This document shows, piece after piece, positions 1 through 11,700 of a DNA stretch of 64,000 nucleotides (its first letter is position 1; every line of letters begins with the position of its first letter). The DNA lies in NCBI GenBank assembly GCA_028023455.1, contig JAQFVV010000151.1, forward strand, positions 2,105,097 through 2,169,096, in the 5' to 3' direction. Made by a program: the position numbers and the translations under genes. The notes under the pieces were generated by a model that did no database searches, was not told where the DNA came from, and worked only from the letters and a program-made list of their open reading frames with translations. This DNA comes from Epiperipatus broadwayi. Its lineage: Eukaryota > Onychophora > Udeonychophora > Euonychophora > Peripatidae.

Positions 1-852
1 ATGAATAAAATAAGTTTACCACTATTTTATTTTTATTAGACACGATTAAGAGACTCAATAACCGGTTGATGGAATCATTATTATTTGGGCTTCAAGGTTC
101 ATGCATTTGTGTAGATTATATCTAATGTTCGCCAAGTACAGCATAATGGAATTATTAATCGTTTATATTTTATGCTATTTCAGGTCATGTAAAATGATGT
201 TATTATTAACGTTAACAAACATCATGATGTTCTCAGTTTACTCATATGCTTCCAAGATCAATTTTTTTATCCTTCTCCAGAGTTGCTTACTGCAAGTTTA
301 AGAAATCAATGGATATTAGATGGTAGTGCCATATAACATCCATGTCTCAAGATTGTTTTCTGGCTTTTGCTTTCATTAGCAAGGACACAATATTCAAAGC
401 TGGAATTAACGCACTAATATTCTTACGAGTTCATTCTGGTAAATTAGCAATTCTTAAACTAATAATTCCATTACAGATGTATGGATGAATAAATGTACCT
501 GTGATGGAATTTTCAGAATGGATAATATGATTTGCAACACCATCTTTATAAGCGAATGTGGAATATGGGCAGACTTAACATTACATCATAGAGTAATAAC
601 ATATATTTAAACCAATCGCAAACCTGTTACTATTTGATAATTTTTATATTTATTCAGAAGCTAACACTATTATCAATTGTTACCATTAATTCTTTTGCTA
701 TCATTGAAATTTTGCAAGAGAGGATTTGGGGATTTTAATTTATTTATTGTATAATTTTTTGTATCATTGCTTTTTTCTTTCTTTTCTTTATTATAAATTT
801 ATTTAACGCATATTGATTACGTAAGTAATCTCTGCTAAGGCAATAAACTTCA
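1..852. other. No gene seen; presumed TAF8 intron
   Basis: This AT-rich stretch has only a 66-codon random open frame near 101-301. No histone-fold coding similarity was seen, so the exon preceding the TAF8 exon at 5732 probably lies left of the window and this is intron. I see no recognisable repeat here. Confidence 0.4.
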
Positions 853-1140
853 AAAATATGCACTTGAAAACGCGAAAGTAGGGACCTCTACAGGTCTTAA
901 CCACAAGCTTACTCTTTGGAAGAAAAAAGGAGAACTCGCGGGGGGGGGGGATCCTTCTTTACTTCAACCTACTTTCTATATAAATAGCTTCACACTCTCA
1001 AATCTAACCGCTTCAGCATCGCCTATTTATATAGAAAGGAGGTTGAAGTAAAGAAGGGTTCCCCTCTTTTCTTCCAAAGAGTAAGCTTGTGGTTAAGACC
1101 TGTAGAGGTCGCTACTATCGCATTTTCAAGCACATATTCT
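853..1140. repeat. Fold-back element with arms of about 120-135 bp
   Basis: The left arm (853-988) is the reverse complement of the right arm (1021-1140), apart from small indels and a run of G at about 941-950 that is C-poor in the partner. The loop is about 32 bp. A related single-arm fragment is at 21904-21990, so this is a dispersed family and not a unique palindrome. The LINE at 1150 is inserted at its right edge. It is probably a non-autonomous fold-back or MITE-like element; no superfamily could be assigned. Confidence 0.8.
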
Positions 1141-1149
1141 TAAGGTTTA
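1131..1149 (+). repeat. Left target-site duplication of the LINE
   Basis: The 19-bp sequence cacatattcttaaggttta recurs exactly at 4711-4729. It brackets the LINE at 1150-4710, as expected from target-primed insertion. It overlaps the right arm of the fold-back element, so the LINE landed in that older repeat. Confidence 0.85.
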
Positions 1150-4100
1150 GCAAAATCTATTTGATTTTGATATAAATATAGATATGGAGAAGGAATGGGT
1201 TTGTAAAATTAATGGTAAGAAAGTAATTTATAAATGTAATGGAAAAGAAAGAATTAAAAGAATTTATAGAAGAGTAGTTAGGAAAGAAGAAATTGTTAAA
1301 ATTGGGTTTTTGAATATGCAAGGTCCGAGGAAACCAGAAAAGTGGATGGAATTAAATAAAACAATTGAAAATGAAGAGCTTGAGGTATTAGCAGTAGTGG
1401 AAACCCATTTAAGAGAAGAAGAAGAACCTATTTTGGAACAGTTGGTATGGCAGGGTATAAATAGAAAAGAAAAAAGAAAAAAGGGTGGTGGTATAGGTGT
1501 TATATCAAAAAAATATTTAAATATTGTTAAATGTCAAGAACATTTGTGGCTTGAAATAAGGTTGGGTAGACAAGAATGGATGGTGGCTATAGTTTATATA
1601 GCTACTGGAGATAGTCAAATTATATTGAGTGGAATAGTAACATATACGAATGTTTAGTTAAGGATATACAAAGTTTTAAAGAAAAGGGGAAGAGAATAAT
1701 GGCTATAGGGGATATGAATGGACATATTGAAGAAATTGATGATGTAGATAATAAAAATGGACAGCTTTTGAAGAATTTTTGTCAGAAAGTGAATTTGAGT
1801 ATTGGAAATTTATTAAATATTTATGAGGGACAATACACATGGTCCAGAAATAATATATTTCACACAATAGATTATGTATTGGTAGAGAAAGAGGGAATAA
1901 ATAAAATACGGAAAATTAAGGTGTTTGATAATGAAGAAAAAGTATGCACTAGTGATCATAATTTCATTGTAATTGAAATGGTTAGTAATGTGATGGAGAA
2001 TAGAAATAAAAGTAGAAATAATAGTGAAAGATGTGGATGGAGAGTAAATGATAAGAATAAGTTGGAAGAGTATAAAATACAAGTTGAAAAAAATAATGGA
2101 AGAGTGGGTTGGGGATGAGTATAAGGATTGGTGTAAGGAAGTAGAAAAAGTTGCAAATAGGGTTTTAGGTGAGAATATTGAAAAGAATAAAAGTAATAAA
2201 AAAAATTACAATTAGTAAAAGTGTAAAAGAAAGGAAAGAAGCATGTAGAGAATATAAGTGTGCTATTAAGAATAAGGAAAGTGAAAAAGATATTAATGCT
2301 AAATGGGAAAAGTACTTAGAAAAGAAGAAGTTGGCTAAAATAGATATTTATAGAGAGAGAATGAAATTGAATAGTAAATTGTTGGAGGATATTAATAAAA
2401 GTGGAAGAGATGGAAGTAAAAAATTTTGGAATTATATTAAAAGGAGAAATGTAGGGGAGAGAGAGTTAGTATTACTAGATGATGAGGGAACTGAGTGTAG
2501 TTCTAGAGAAGATTTAGAGAGAATCTTAAATAGTTATGTAATGAATATAGAAAAGATGTTAAATGTGAATGATAGAATGTTAGAAAATATGAAAGAATAT
2601 AGTAATGGGAATATTAGTTTTTCAGAAAATGAACTAAATGAGGTAGAGAAGAAATTGAAAAGTGGGAAGGCAAGAGGTTTAGATGGATGGGCAGCAGAGA
2701 TGGTAATGAATTTAGGATATAGGGCAAAAGTAAAGTTATTATCCTGTTTTAATAAAATGGCACAGAATAGAGTTTTCCCAAGTAGTTGGAGTAATACAAG
2801 AGTAAGGTTATTATTTAAAGGAAAGGGTAAGGATCATAGAAAGTTGAATAATTATAGACCGATAGCGGTAACATCAGTTTTATATAAAGTTTTCTCGTAT
2901 ATGGTGGCTAGTAAAGTTGTAAAATGGATGGAAGGGAATAATGTAGTGGGTGAAATGCAAGGAGGTTTTAGATTAGATAGGCGTATAGGAGATAGTTTAT
3001 TTGTAGTTACACAACTTATGGATATGAGTAGGAATGCAGATAAACAGTTATATATGAGTTTTATAGATATAGAGAAGGCATATGATAGAGTAAATAGAAA
3101 TAGATTATGGATAAGTTTAGCAAATTTGGGAATGGATGAAGCTTTAATAGATATTATTAAGAAATTATATGAAAATAATTATTATATATATCAATTAGAG
3201 AATATAGAATCAATTAAAGTTAAAAATGGTGTGGGACTAAGGCAAGGATGCCCTATGTCACCTATTTTGTTTGTGTTGTATTTGAGTGAAATGGAAAGAG
3301 CAATAGAAAGATTAGGAAGAGGGATAGAGATACCGTTAATAGGTAGTAAGGAGTATATATTTTGTCAGGTCTTTTTTTTGCAGATGATATATTTTTGTGT
3401 GCAGAAAAAGAGAAGATATGGAAGTTATGTTGAGGACATGTGCAAGGGTGGGTAAAGAGATGGGGATTAAATTTAGTGAAGAAAAATCAAATATAATGAT
3501 GGTTAATACTGAGGAAAGAGAAGATGTAGAATTTTTATTGGGAGATATTAAGTTAAGTGTGGTGAATAGATATAGTTATTTGGGAATTATTTTAAGTAAT
3601 CAGAAAAATTATTTGGATGAATGGGAGAAAAAATTGATAAATGAAGCAAAGAAAAGAAAGGGATTGATAAAGAAATTAACAGTATTTTCATATAATAAAT
3701 ATGATGTAGCTAGAATTATATGGAAAGGAGTTGCAGTAGCAGGGTTAACATATGGTAATGATGCATTATATGTTAGTAAAAGATATTAGATTATTTAGAA
3801 AAAGCTCAAAGGGAAGTAGGAAGACATGCATTGGATGCAGAAGTATGGACAGCAAGGGAGGCAATTCAAGGAGAAATGGGATGGTCAAGTTTTCATATGA
3901 GAGATGCAAAAAGTAAAATGAAAATGTTTGGTAGATTGCAGTTTATGGATAATAAAAGAATAGCTAAAATAGTATTTAATTGGGTTATGAGTAAAGGGCA
4001 GGTAACAAGATGGGTGAGAAAGGTAATGCGGTATGCAAAAGATTTGGATAAAGAATTTATATCAGTATATTTGTACAAAAGATGGGATGATTGTGTTAAG

Positions 4101-4710
4101 AGGATTATTGAGTGTTATAGTAGTAAGGAATGGGATAAAAGAATAAATTTATTAATAAAGACTAGGGAGTTAGAGAGATGGAGAAATAGTATGGAGAGTA
4201 AAAAGAGTTTAAATATATATAGAAATAAACAGAATATTAGGTGTGAGTTAATATATGATAATAGTAAGGAAAGTAGTTTATTGTTTAAGGCTCGAACGGG
4301 ATCTTTAGCTACAAAAGAATATACATGTAAATGGAAAAATATGGGTGATTTATTTTGTAAATTATGTAAGGAAGGAATTGAAAATATTAGGCATTTGTTA
4401 ATTGAATGTAAATGTTTGAAAACAGAAAGGGTACATATAATGAAGTTGTGGAAAAATAAATATGAAAAGAGTGATTATACAGAAAGTGAATTATTGGTTT
4501 TTATGCTGGGTTTGGGAAAAGATAAGGGGGATTTAGATATAAAGGTTATAGAGTTGACAAAAATTATGTTGTGGAAATGGGACAGAGCAGATTATGGGTA
4601 AATTTAGAGTGGGGAATGTAAAAGAAAGTGGCTAACAGGTTTATCTGAGCATAATTGCTGAGATATTCTTGACTTCGTTTAAGGAGAAGCCATAATACAT
4701 CACATCACAT
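1150..4710 (+). mobile_element. Near full-length non-LTR retrotransposon (LINE)
   Basis: This 3.56-kb element has apurinic-endonuclease-like and reverse-transcriptase coding on the + strand. It ends in a short tail of ATCAC-type repeats (about 4696-4715) with no poly(A) run. An exact 19-bp duplication flanks it. A second, 5'-truncated copy at 23703-24139 shares the last about 430 bp. The coding region is broken by frameshifts, so this copy is dead. Families with simple-repeat tails include RTE, CR1 and L2 types; I do not assign a clade. Confidence 0.88.
1184..4601 (+). pseudogene. LINE polyprotein: endonuclease, reverse transcriptase, CCHC tail (frameshifted)
   Basis: The polyprotein would nick target DNA and copy its own RNA at the nick. 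The pieces in order are: endonuclease N-half (1184-1657, motif IGFLNMQG, ETHLRE), endonuclease C-half (1699-2118, GDMNGH, HTIDYV, TSDHNF), reverse transcriptase (2169-3455, NNYRPIAVTS, FIDIEKAYDR, GLRQGCPMSPILF), the FADD catalytic box at 3377-3388, then a thumb and C-terminal region (3397-3789 and 3831-4601) with a CX2CX8HX4C zinc-binding motif. The pieces lie in different frames. One break is in a T run just before FADD (3371-3379), others near 1657, 2118 and 3789. At least four frame changes make it non-functional. Start 1184 is the first ATG after the 5' end; no separate ORF1 was seen. Confidence 0.88.
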
Positions 4711-4729
4711 CACATATTCTTAAGGTTTA
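4711..4729 (+). repeat. Right target-site duplication of the LINE
   Basis: Exact 19-bp copy of 1131-1149. The fold-back similarity appears to continue just past it (tttattg), consistent with the LINE having split the fold-back arm. Confidence 0.85.
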
Positions 4730-5731
4730 TTTATTGTAGATACATTTTTGTTTTACTTATTAACTGCTTTAGGTTTATTCAGTATTATGTATGACCAGTC
4801 TGGTGTAATGCATATTAACAAAACATGAACAATATTTCTCAAGAGGAGATGTTTAGTCTTTACTGTTATTCTCAGGGTTAGGCATTTAGCATGGCATAGG
4901 CTTTTGGAATTTTGTTTATGTCTTGGAAGTATAACAATGATGATTGTTGAATAGGCTGTTAAATGTGTGGGATAGAATCAAAGGCATGGATCGAGAATAA
5001 TAATCAATGGAGAGCATCCATGTTCATGATATTAAACTTGAACTAGATTAGTTTGATAGCATCCAGTGGAGTTCAAGAAACTTATTGCCATTTAAAATGC
5101 AGGAACCATTATTGAAGCATGTGATCAGTTCATATGATCATGGTACCCTATGAGAGGAGCAGCTACCATCTCACCATGGCCATTTGCTCCCATATGAAGA
5201 TCTTGGTAAGGTAGTTGTGCATTTACCCGAGATTCAAATCTAGATGAATCTTGGAAATTTCTTCAGATTCCAAGCAAACGTCAGATTTTTATTTCAGGCA
5301 ACTAGTACAGATCACCATTTATTAGTCAGTCAATGGATATCTTCACCACTTGGCATTTAACTGATTATTGTATTTTTTTTTGTAATGTACAGAAATGTTG
5401 AACCACTAAATATCACATGATCACCATTTTTGAGTGGTGCTACTGTATGGAGAGTTTAGCCTCTGTAGAGAAATGCTGGAGAGTTTTTTTTACCTCTGGA
5501 ATAAGCTGTCTGAAGTCTATTTTAACAATGTGTATTATATGAAAGCTTAAATAACATAGAATCTGCAGTCAGCTGCCAAGGTAATTATGTTGTGTCTATA
5601 ATACAGGTTTCAACTGTGATGTGTATTAATTTATATTTAAAAAAAAAAAAAAATCGGCACAAAGTTGTTGATTTTGCAGATTCAATCAAAACAAATCAAC
5701 CATTTAATTTTTTTTTATTCTTTTGTTTCAG
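4730..5731. other. Intron sequence with a hammerhead-repeat tail fragment
   Basis: No coding exon seen. Positions about 5425-5485 match the 3' tail of the dispersed hammerhead repeats (core actgtatggagagttt). The right end is the pyrimidine-rich tract and CAG acceptor (5729-5731) of the TAF8 exon. Confidence 0.5.
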
Positions 5732-5794
5732 GAATTAATGTTGAATCCATCCCTGGTTATGCGAAGCGTGTAAAGAAAATATTTGTTAATTCAC
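5732..5794 (+). CDS. TAF8: TAF8 exon A (internal)
   Basis: A 63-nt exon between a tttgtttcag acceptor and a gtaagt donor. It encodes GINVESIPGYAKRVKKIFVN-S, the linker just after the histone fold. It begins with two bases that complete a Gly codon and ends one base into the next codon. Confidence 0.9.
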
Positions 5795-8700
5795 GTAAGT
5801 ATAATTTTTCCGTTAAAGTTTTGTCTTACAATTTCAAAACATTTACACCCATTTTATTTTTTCAGCACCTTATGTGACTCCACCATTGCAGCTCAAAGCC
5901 TTACAGGCTGGGATTAGAAAACCTCATCCACCCTCAGTACCTGACCATCTTCCACCTTTCCCCGATCCTCATACGTACATTAAAACTGCGGTAAATATTT
6001 ATATATATTTTTTTAATTAATAAATATACCCTTTTAGTTTAGTAGTGGTTTTTTTTTTTTTGTTTCTTCAAATATTTCATTTATCTTAGTGTTTAATAAT
6101 GATCCAAAAAGATCGTAAGAGACATACAAAGATACCATAAATGAGATAAGGATATTGGTAGGAATGAATGGAGAAGTTTTGGGTCAGAGAAACTAAATTA
6201 AATTCAGAAAAAAAGACATCTTCCTAAATTGACAATCGTTTAAAGAGGGATGAGTAATCTCTAGCACATGGACCAATGTCACTGGCACATCTATAATCAT
6301 TCCTGCATACATTTTCAGAATATGAATAGTAAAACAGTCTTTGATATAGTGAGTTTGTTTTTATTAAAAAAAAAAATGTTGCAGCACATATAAATATAAA
6401 CACTTTTTTTGTCAAAATTCCATTTATTAAATCTAAAAATAGATCCTGAGTAACTGATGAAAATTTTGAATACACTTGCATATCACCATTACTAAAATTG
6501 TACCAGATATATTTCATTGCTAAAAAATTAAGCAATTATAAGCGTCACTAAATTTTGAATTAAATTATTGTATTAATATTGTATTTTCCTTACTTTTGTT
6601 TGCATTTATGTATTATATGTAAATGTAATAATAAATAATATAGTGGCAGTAGCAAATTCTCCATACAGTAGTGCCACCCATTGCAAGCCATAATAATCAA
6701 TGGATGCTAGAAGGTTGGTGCGTAAAATCCTTATCTAGTGTCTATTCCTCCAATATCCCCAGACTAGTTTCCAACTTGTGACTTTCGTCTGCGATTAATA
6801 AATATTGAAATAATAAATATCAAAATAAATAATTTTATTTTGAATCCCTAAAAATTATGACCATCGTCTCCATCAGAGAAGTTTAAGTAGAGCGGCTAAT
6901 GTCTTCAACGATTGCTCATTCTTGATTGAAATATCGATTTAATAATGATAAATAAACGAATTTTCATTAAAAGTTACATTAGTTTAACAAGTAAAAAAGA
7001 AAAAATCAATTGATAAATGATCTTAAGGAGAAGAGTATTTTAGCAGCAAAGCAAGGGAAAGTTTTGGGAAAAATGACATTTGAAATCTAGCTTTTGACCA
7101 GTTACTAATGATGATGATATAAAATTTATGAAGTTATACTATTACATACTGTCAGATGGATAATGAGAAAATGAATTTTTGGAGGGATTTGGGGAAAAAT
7201 AGCTATGGATCAGAGAAAGCAGTTAAATTCGGAGAAATCTTCATCCTATAATGGACTGATAATGTTCTAAAATGATATAACTTTTAGATAAGGAATAGGT
7301 ATAATCTTTGTTTATGTTTTGTTTTTATTTTTCAGTTTCCTTACTCTATCTAAATTATATTATCTAGCTACTATTTTGTTTTGCTTTATTTTGTTTTTTT
7401 ACTGCTTTGTTACTTATACCTATACTGGCAGGTGACATTATAGAATGTTGTTAATAACATTTGCTCATAGTTTAATAATTAAAAAAAACAGGCACAACTC
7501 ACTATACGTATTGACACACACAGCAAGCTAGAGCAATCAATGGATGCCAGAAGGCCACCTAGATCTTAGGATCTAATGCACAAGCCTTCTGGTATCCATT
7601 GATTACTCTAGCTTGCTGAGTGTGGCAATATGTATAGTAAGTTTTGCCTGTTTTAACAACAGTTATACACAAGCATAAGAAGTGGTGGTCATATGATGTT
7701 TATTGGCTTAAAACCAATCCTGACTAATAGGATAGTGGTGGCTATGGTTATTAAAGAACCAAAGACACCAAAATGTATGGGTAGTGAACTGAGTTCAGAC
7801 CCATATGACTATATAAGCTAATGGGCTTGTATTGAAAACATTAAGGTGTTTTCAGTTTAAGATTCATAGTTTTGTAATTAAGTGGAGATAAAAGGTGGCT
7901 GCTGGAGGGTTGCATTAGATCCTATGATCTAGGTGCAGTGCTATCAGATCCAAGGCTCCACACTGACGAAGGCCACAAGCCAGAAACTAGTCTGGGGATA
8001 TTGGATGAGTAAGAACTAGATGGGAATTTTATGCACAAGCCTTATGGCATCCATTGATTACTCTAGCTTGCTGTGTGTGGAAATACGTATAGTGAGTTTT
8101 GCCTGTTTTAACAAGCATAAGAAGTGGTGGTCATGTAAAGTTTAATAATAGCCAAATGACATAAACTATTTTTGTATACTATTTTGTAAATCATTGATAC
8201 TATGCCAAAACTGGATAACATTGTAGTGCTGAATAATGGATACCTTAGAATTGAATTGTAGGCTTGTGTGAGGTTGAAATCAATTTGAATTGCCAATATC
8301 TTCATGCAGAAAAGGAAAATCTGATAACTTCAAGGAGAATGCATTGGAATCTAATAATGTGCAGAGTTCGATATAGTCAAAATGGATTGCTCACACATTG
8401 ACTCTTTAAGAATTAATGAAATATGATGAACTGAACTAGGAATAAATACTGTACATCACATGATCACCTAAGATCTAGCTGCAATGCTTTCAGATCCAAG
8501 GCTCCTCACTGATGAAGGCCACAAGCCAGAAACTAGTCTGGGGATATTGGATTAGTAAGCACTAGTTAGGGATTTTATGCACAAGCCTTCTGGCATCCAT
8601 TGATTACTCTGGCTTGCACTGAGTGGCACTACTGTATGGAGAGTTTTCCTGTTTTAATAAATACTGTATTAAATTAGTCAGACCAAGTCCAAAAAAAGAA

Positions 8701-11700
8701 AGAATTGACATAGCTTTCACTGTTTGGAAGGTGTGACTCTGGGAATTTTGGCGTACCTTCCCTTTAAAAAAAAACTTTATATTAACAGCCATGATGTTGT
8801 GTTGGGCTTCAGAATGTCTGATTATGAATTCTAAATAGCAGCATTAGCTAATGAAAATTCATAAGTTAATGAAAAATGACCATCAACTATATTTTTTACA
8901 AAAGACAAAAGAAAATAACGTATTACTACTAATTTAAATGTAAATATTTCTCATCATTTCATATAAAATGAAGATCTGCTAAATCATATGTAACTATGGC
9001 AAATATAATTTTTTAGATTTTAGAGTACACAAATTAATTTATATTTTCATTATAAAAATGTAAACCTACTATTTTAAGGGCAACTTCTTGCTTTCGAATT
9101 CACAAAATCTCAAGACTAGTATAGTTTAATTTTGGGCCGATTTCATGTTAAGATGTCCAATCTAGTTTAGCCATTATAGACTGTAATCAAGTTTTAATAA
9201 ACGTTGATTTGACAGACTGATCCTTGCTATTTGTAACTGTTACTGACGACGACTAATATTCTTAAAGCTGCTGTGCTTGGAGTGCAGAATAGTGATCATC
9301 GTCATGTCAAAATTTCAAATTAATTCAATCATTCTGATAATACCAAAGTGAAGTCCAGAAGATGTCAAAACTCTTGGGAAAATTAAAATCAGTGATAATT
9401 CAGGATTGTATCTAAATATGATGAAGACTTAGATTATGACATCAAGGTCAGTGACTGATTTCAAAATTGACTATAAAGGCATACAAGCAGGAGGCAGTTA
9501 TTGCCTCCTCAGATCATTCATCAGAACAAAGGATCCACTAGTCAAGAGATTAGAGTTGTACCGAAAAGCCTGGTAAATATTTGTAGATGTATATATCTTT
9601 GGAAATGAAGAACAGGATTGTTGATACCACAATGCTTCCCGTGACTCTATGGGTGATCTTTGTAAAAGGATATGAAAAGGGTTGATACTTTTGAACATTG
9701 CGCTGGCAACAATTTTTAAGCATTCTGTGAACAAGAATAAATGTATATTTGATCAAATCAGACTCAAACTTTCGCTTGAAGCATAAATAACCAAGTTGAA
9801 ATCGATTTATTTTTGGCCATATTGTGAAATCATCTAATTCGAGAAGACAATAGTCAGAAAAAAGTCTGGACTCTGTTATCACAATAACAAATATGCCATT
9901 AAGCTATCTGAAAAATCGAATAAATAGTTGCTATTGACATTACCTACTAATAATATCGCTGATGCAGTAACATGATAAATTTGTTATAAATATGAATTTA
10001 GCATTTATAGTTGTACGACATTCTCTTTTCAAATAGAAAAAGTTTTCTCTTAATCATCACCGAGGATGTAATTTTATTAAAGTTGCATTTTTTCTTTACA
10101 AGCAATGCATCATCATTCTTTAATCAATCTGGATTTTTTTTTTACGACTTCCTATTATTCTTCTACTAAGGAAGAATTAGATAGCATCTACTGTCCCGTA
10201 ATTGATGTCTAATTGGCTATCTGATAAGGAATTCTAATCTTGCTTTGGAAACTTCTCAGATGAGAGATCTAAGCTCCAGTCTAGATTGGAATACAAGTTA
10301 ATGGTCATGGCAGATGAAAACTTTACTTTTTACATCATGAGGTTCTATTAAATATTATTATTGAGTCAGCATAAAAGGGACTGCTAATTGGATATTATTC
10401 TGTTGAGATATCATATGACATATAGAATCTAGTTATTACTCTGAAGATCTTAAGAAATGATAGAGCTGGACGATAATCCATGAAGGATCTTAAGTTCTAA
10501 TCTGCCGTTCTACCATTACATCAAGCCACAAAGATTATAATTTATAAATTATGATGGAAGATGCCTCATATGTTATGATTTTATTTAAGTATAATCTTTA
10601 AATTACATGTATAAATTTGGTGGTCTACGATTTTAAATATTAAAGTAATTAAAATGATAGATTTGATGAAGTTTAATTTAATATCTTACTGGTGGTTATA
10701 TTTATAAAATTATGAGGTTGTCGTCGATGAGCAGATATACTCCACTGGATGGCGCTGTTTTCGCGCTAAAACACATAAAAATGCCGTTTCCGCGGCCAAC
10801 ACCTTCATACCTGAATTTTCTATAATACAACTTTTTTGTTGTGCTACAGATTGCAGGCCGCTATGTCGCGTCGCAGTACAGCATGTATGTTTTACACAGC
10901 AAATACATTTTCCGAATTCGCACAGTTTATAAAATGATTACGGCTTGGGGAGAGGGTGTGTTTTTTTGAATTGAATGGAAATGTTGTTTTCATTGGATTT
11001 TTTTTTATTTTAAAGTATTGAAATGTTCAGATTTTGTAAAATAATAATTAACAGACTTTTTACACCGTAGTGTATTGAAGTTTTAAGTAGTAAATGTTGA
11101 CGAGATATATGTATAAAGTTATTTTGAATTAGGTAACGAGTCAAGTAACGTACTGTTCGTAACATTCCACGAGACATTTTAAGATTGTACAGTGTGTATA
11201 TTTTTGAAATAAAAAAAAAAAACCTAAAGCTAACCCTAAAACTAACCCTAATCCTAACCCTAAACGTAACAAGTTTTACTTTTAGTTATCATTCTATTTG
11301 AAATAAAAACTAGTGGTAAACAACAACAACAAAAAAAAAGCCGTAACCCCAGTAAAAAAAATCTCCAATAGAAAATTGATTTTTTCTAATAAAAAGAAAA
11401 CTAAAAAAGACGAATCAAATTGTAATTTGTTTATTTTATTTTACATTTATTATTATCATTTAATTTGTATACGTTAATAAAAAATAATATTTAAAATTAA
11501 GTAATATTTAAAAAAGATGATTTTTTTTTTGTTTTTATTTTCACATTACAAAAAACACATCAAAATGATTATAATTAACGGCCCGTGAATGATCATTTAG
11601 CGTGATAACTGCGCCATCGAGTGGGATTTAGCAGCTATTCTACGACAACCAATTATGATTAATAAATTATATTTGAAATCCTTTTTGGAATAAAAGATGT

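Noticed and set aside
101-301. 66-codon frame as an upstream TAF8 exon
   Set aside because: Hydrophobic low-complexity composition, no resemblance to the histone fold, no matching splice phase.
9498-9882. Two overlapping - strand frames as genes or exons
   Set aside because: No domain, no splice context, and they lie within the TAF8 intron; likely chance.
11222-11272. A chromosome end or true telomere
   Set aside because: The tract is short, degenerate, inside an intron and inside a bounded transposon.
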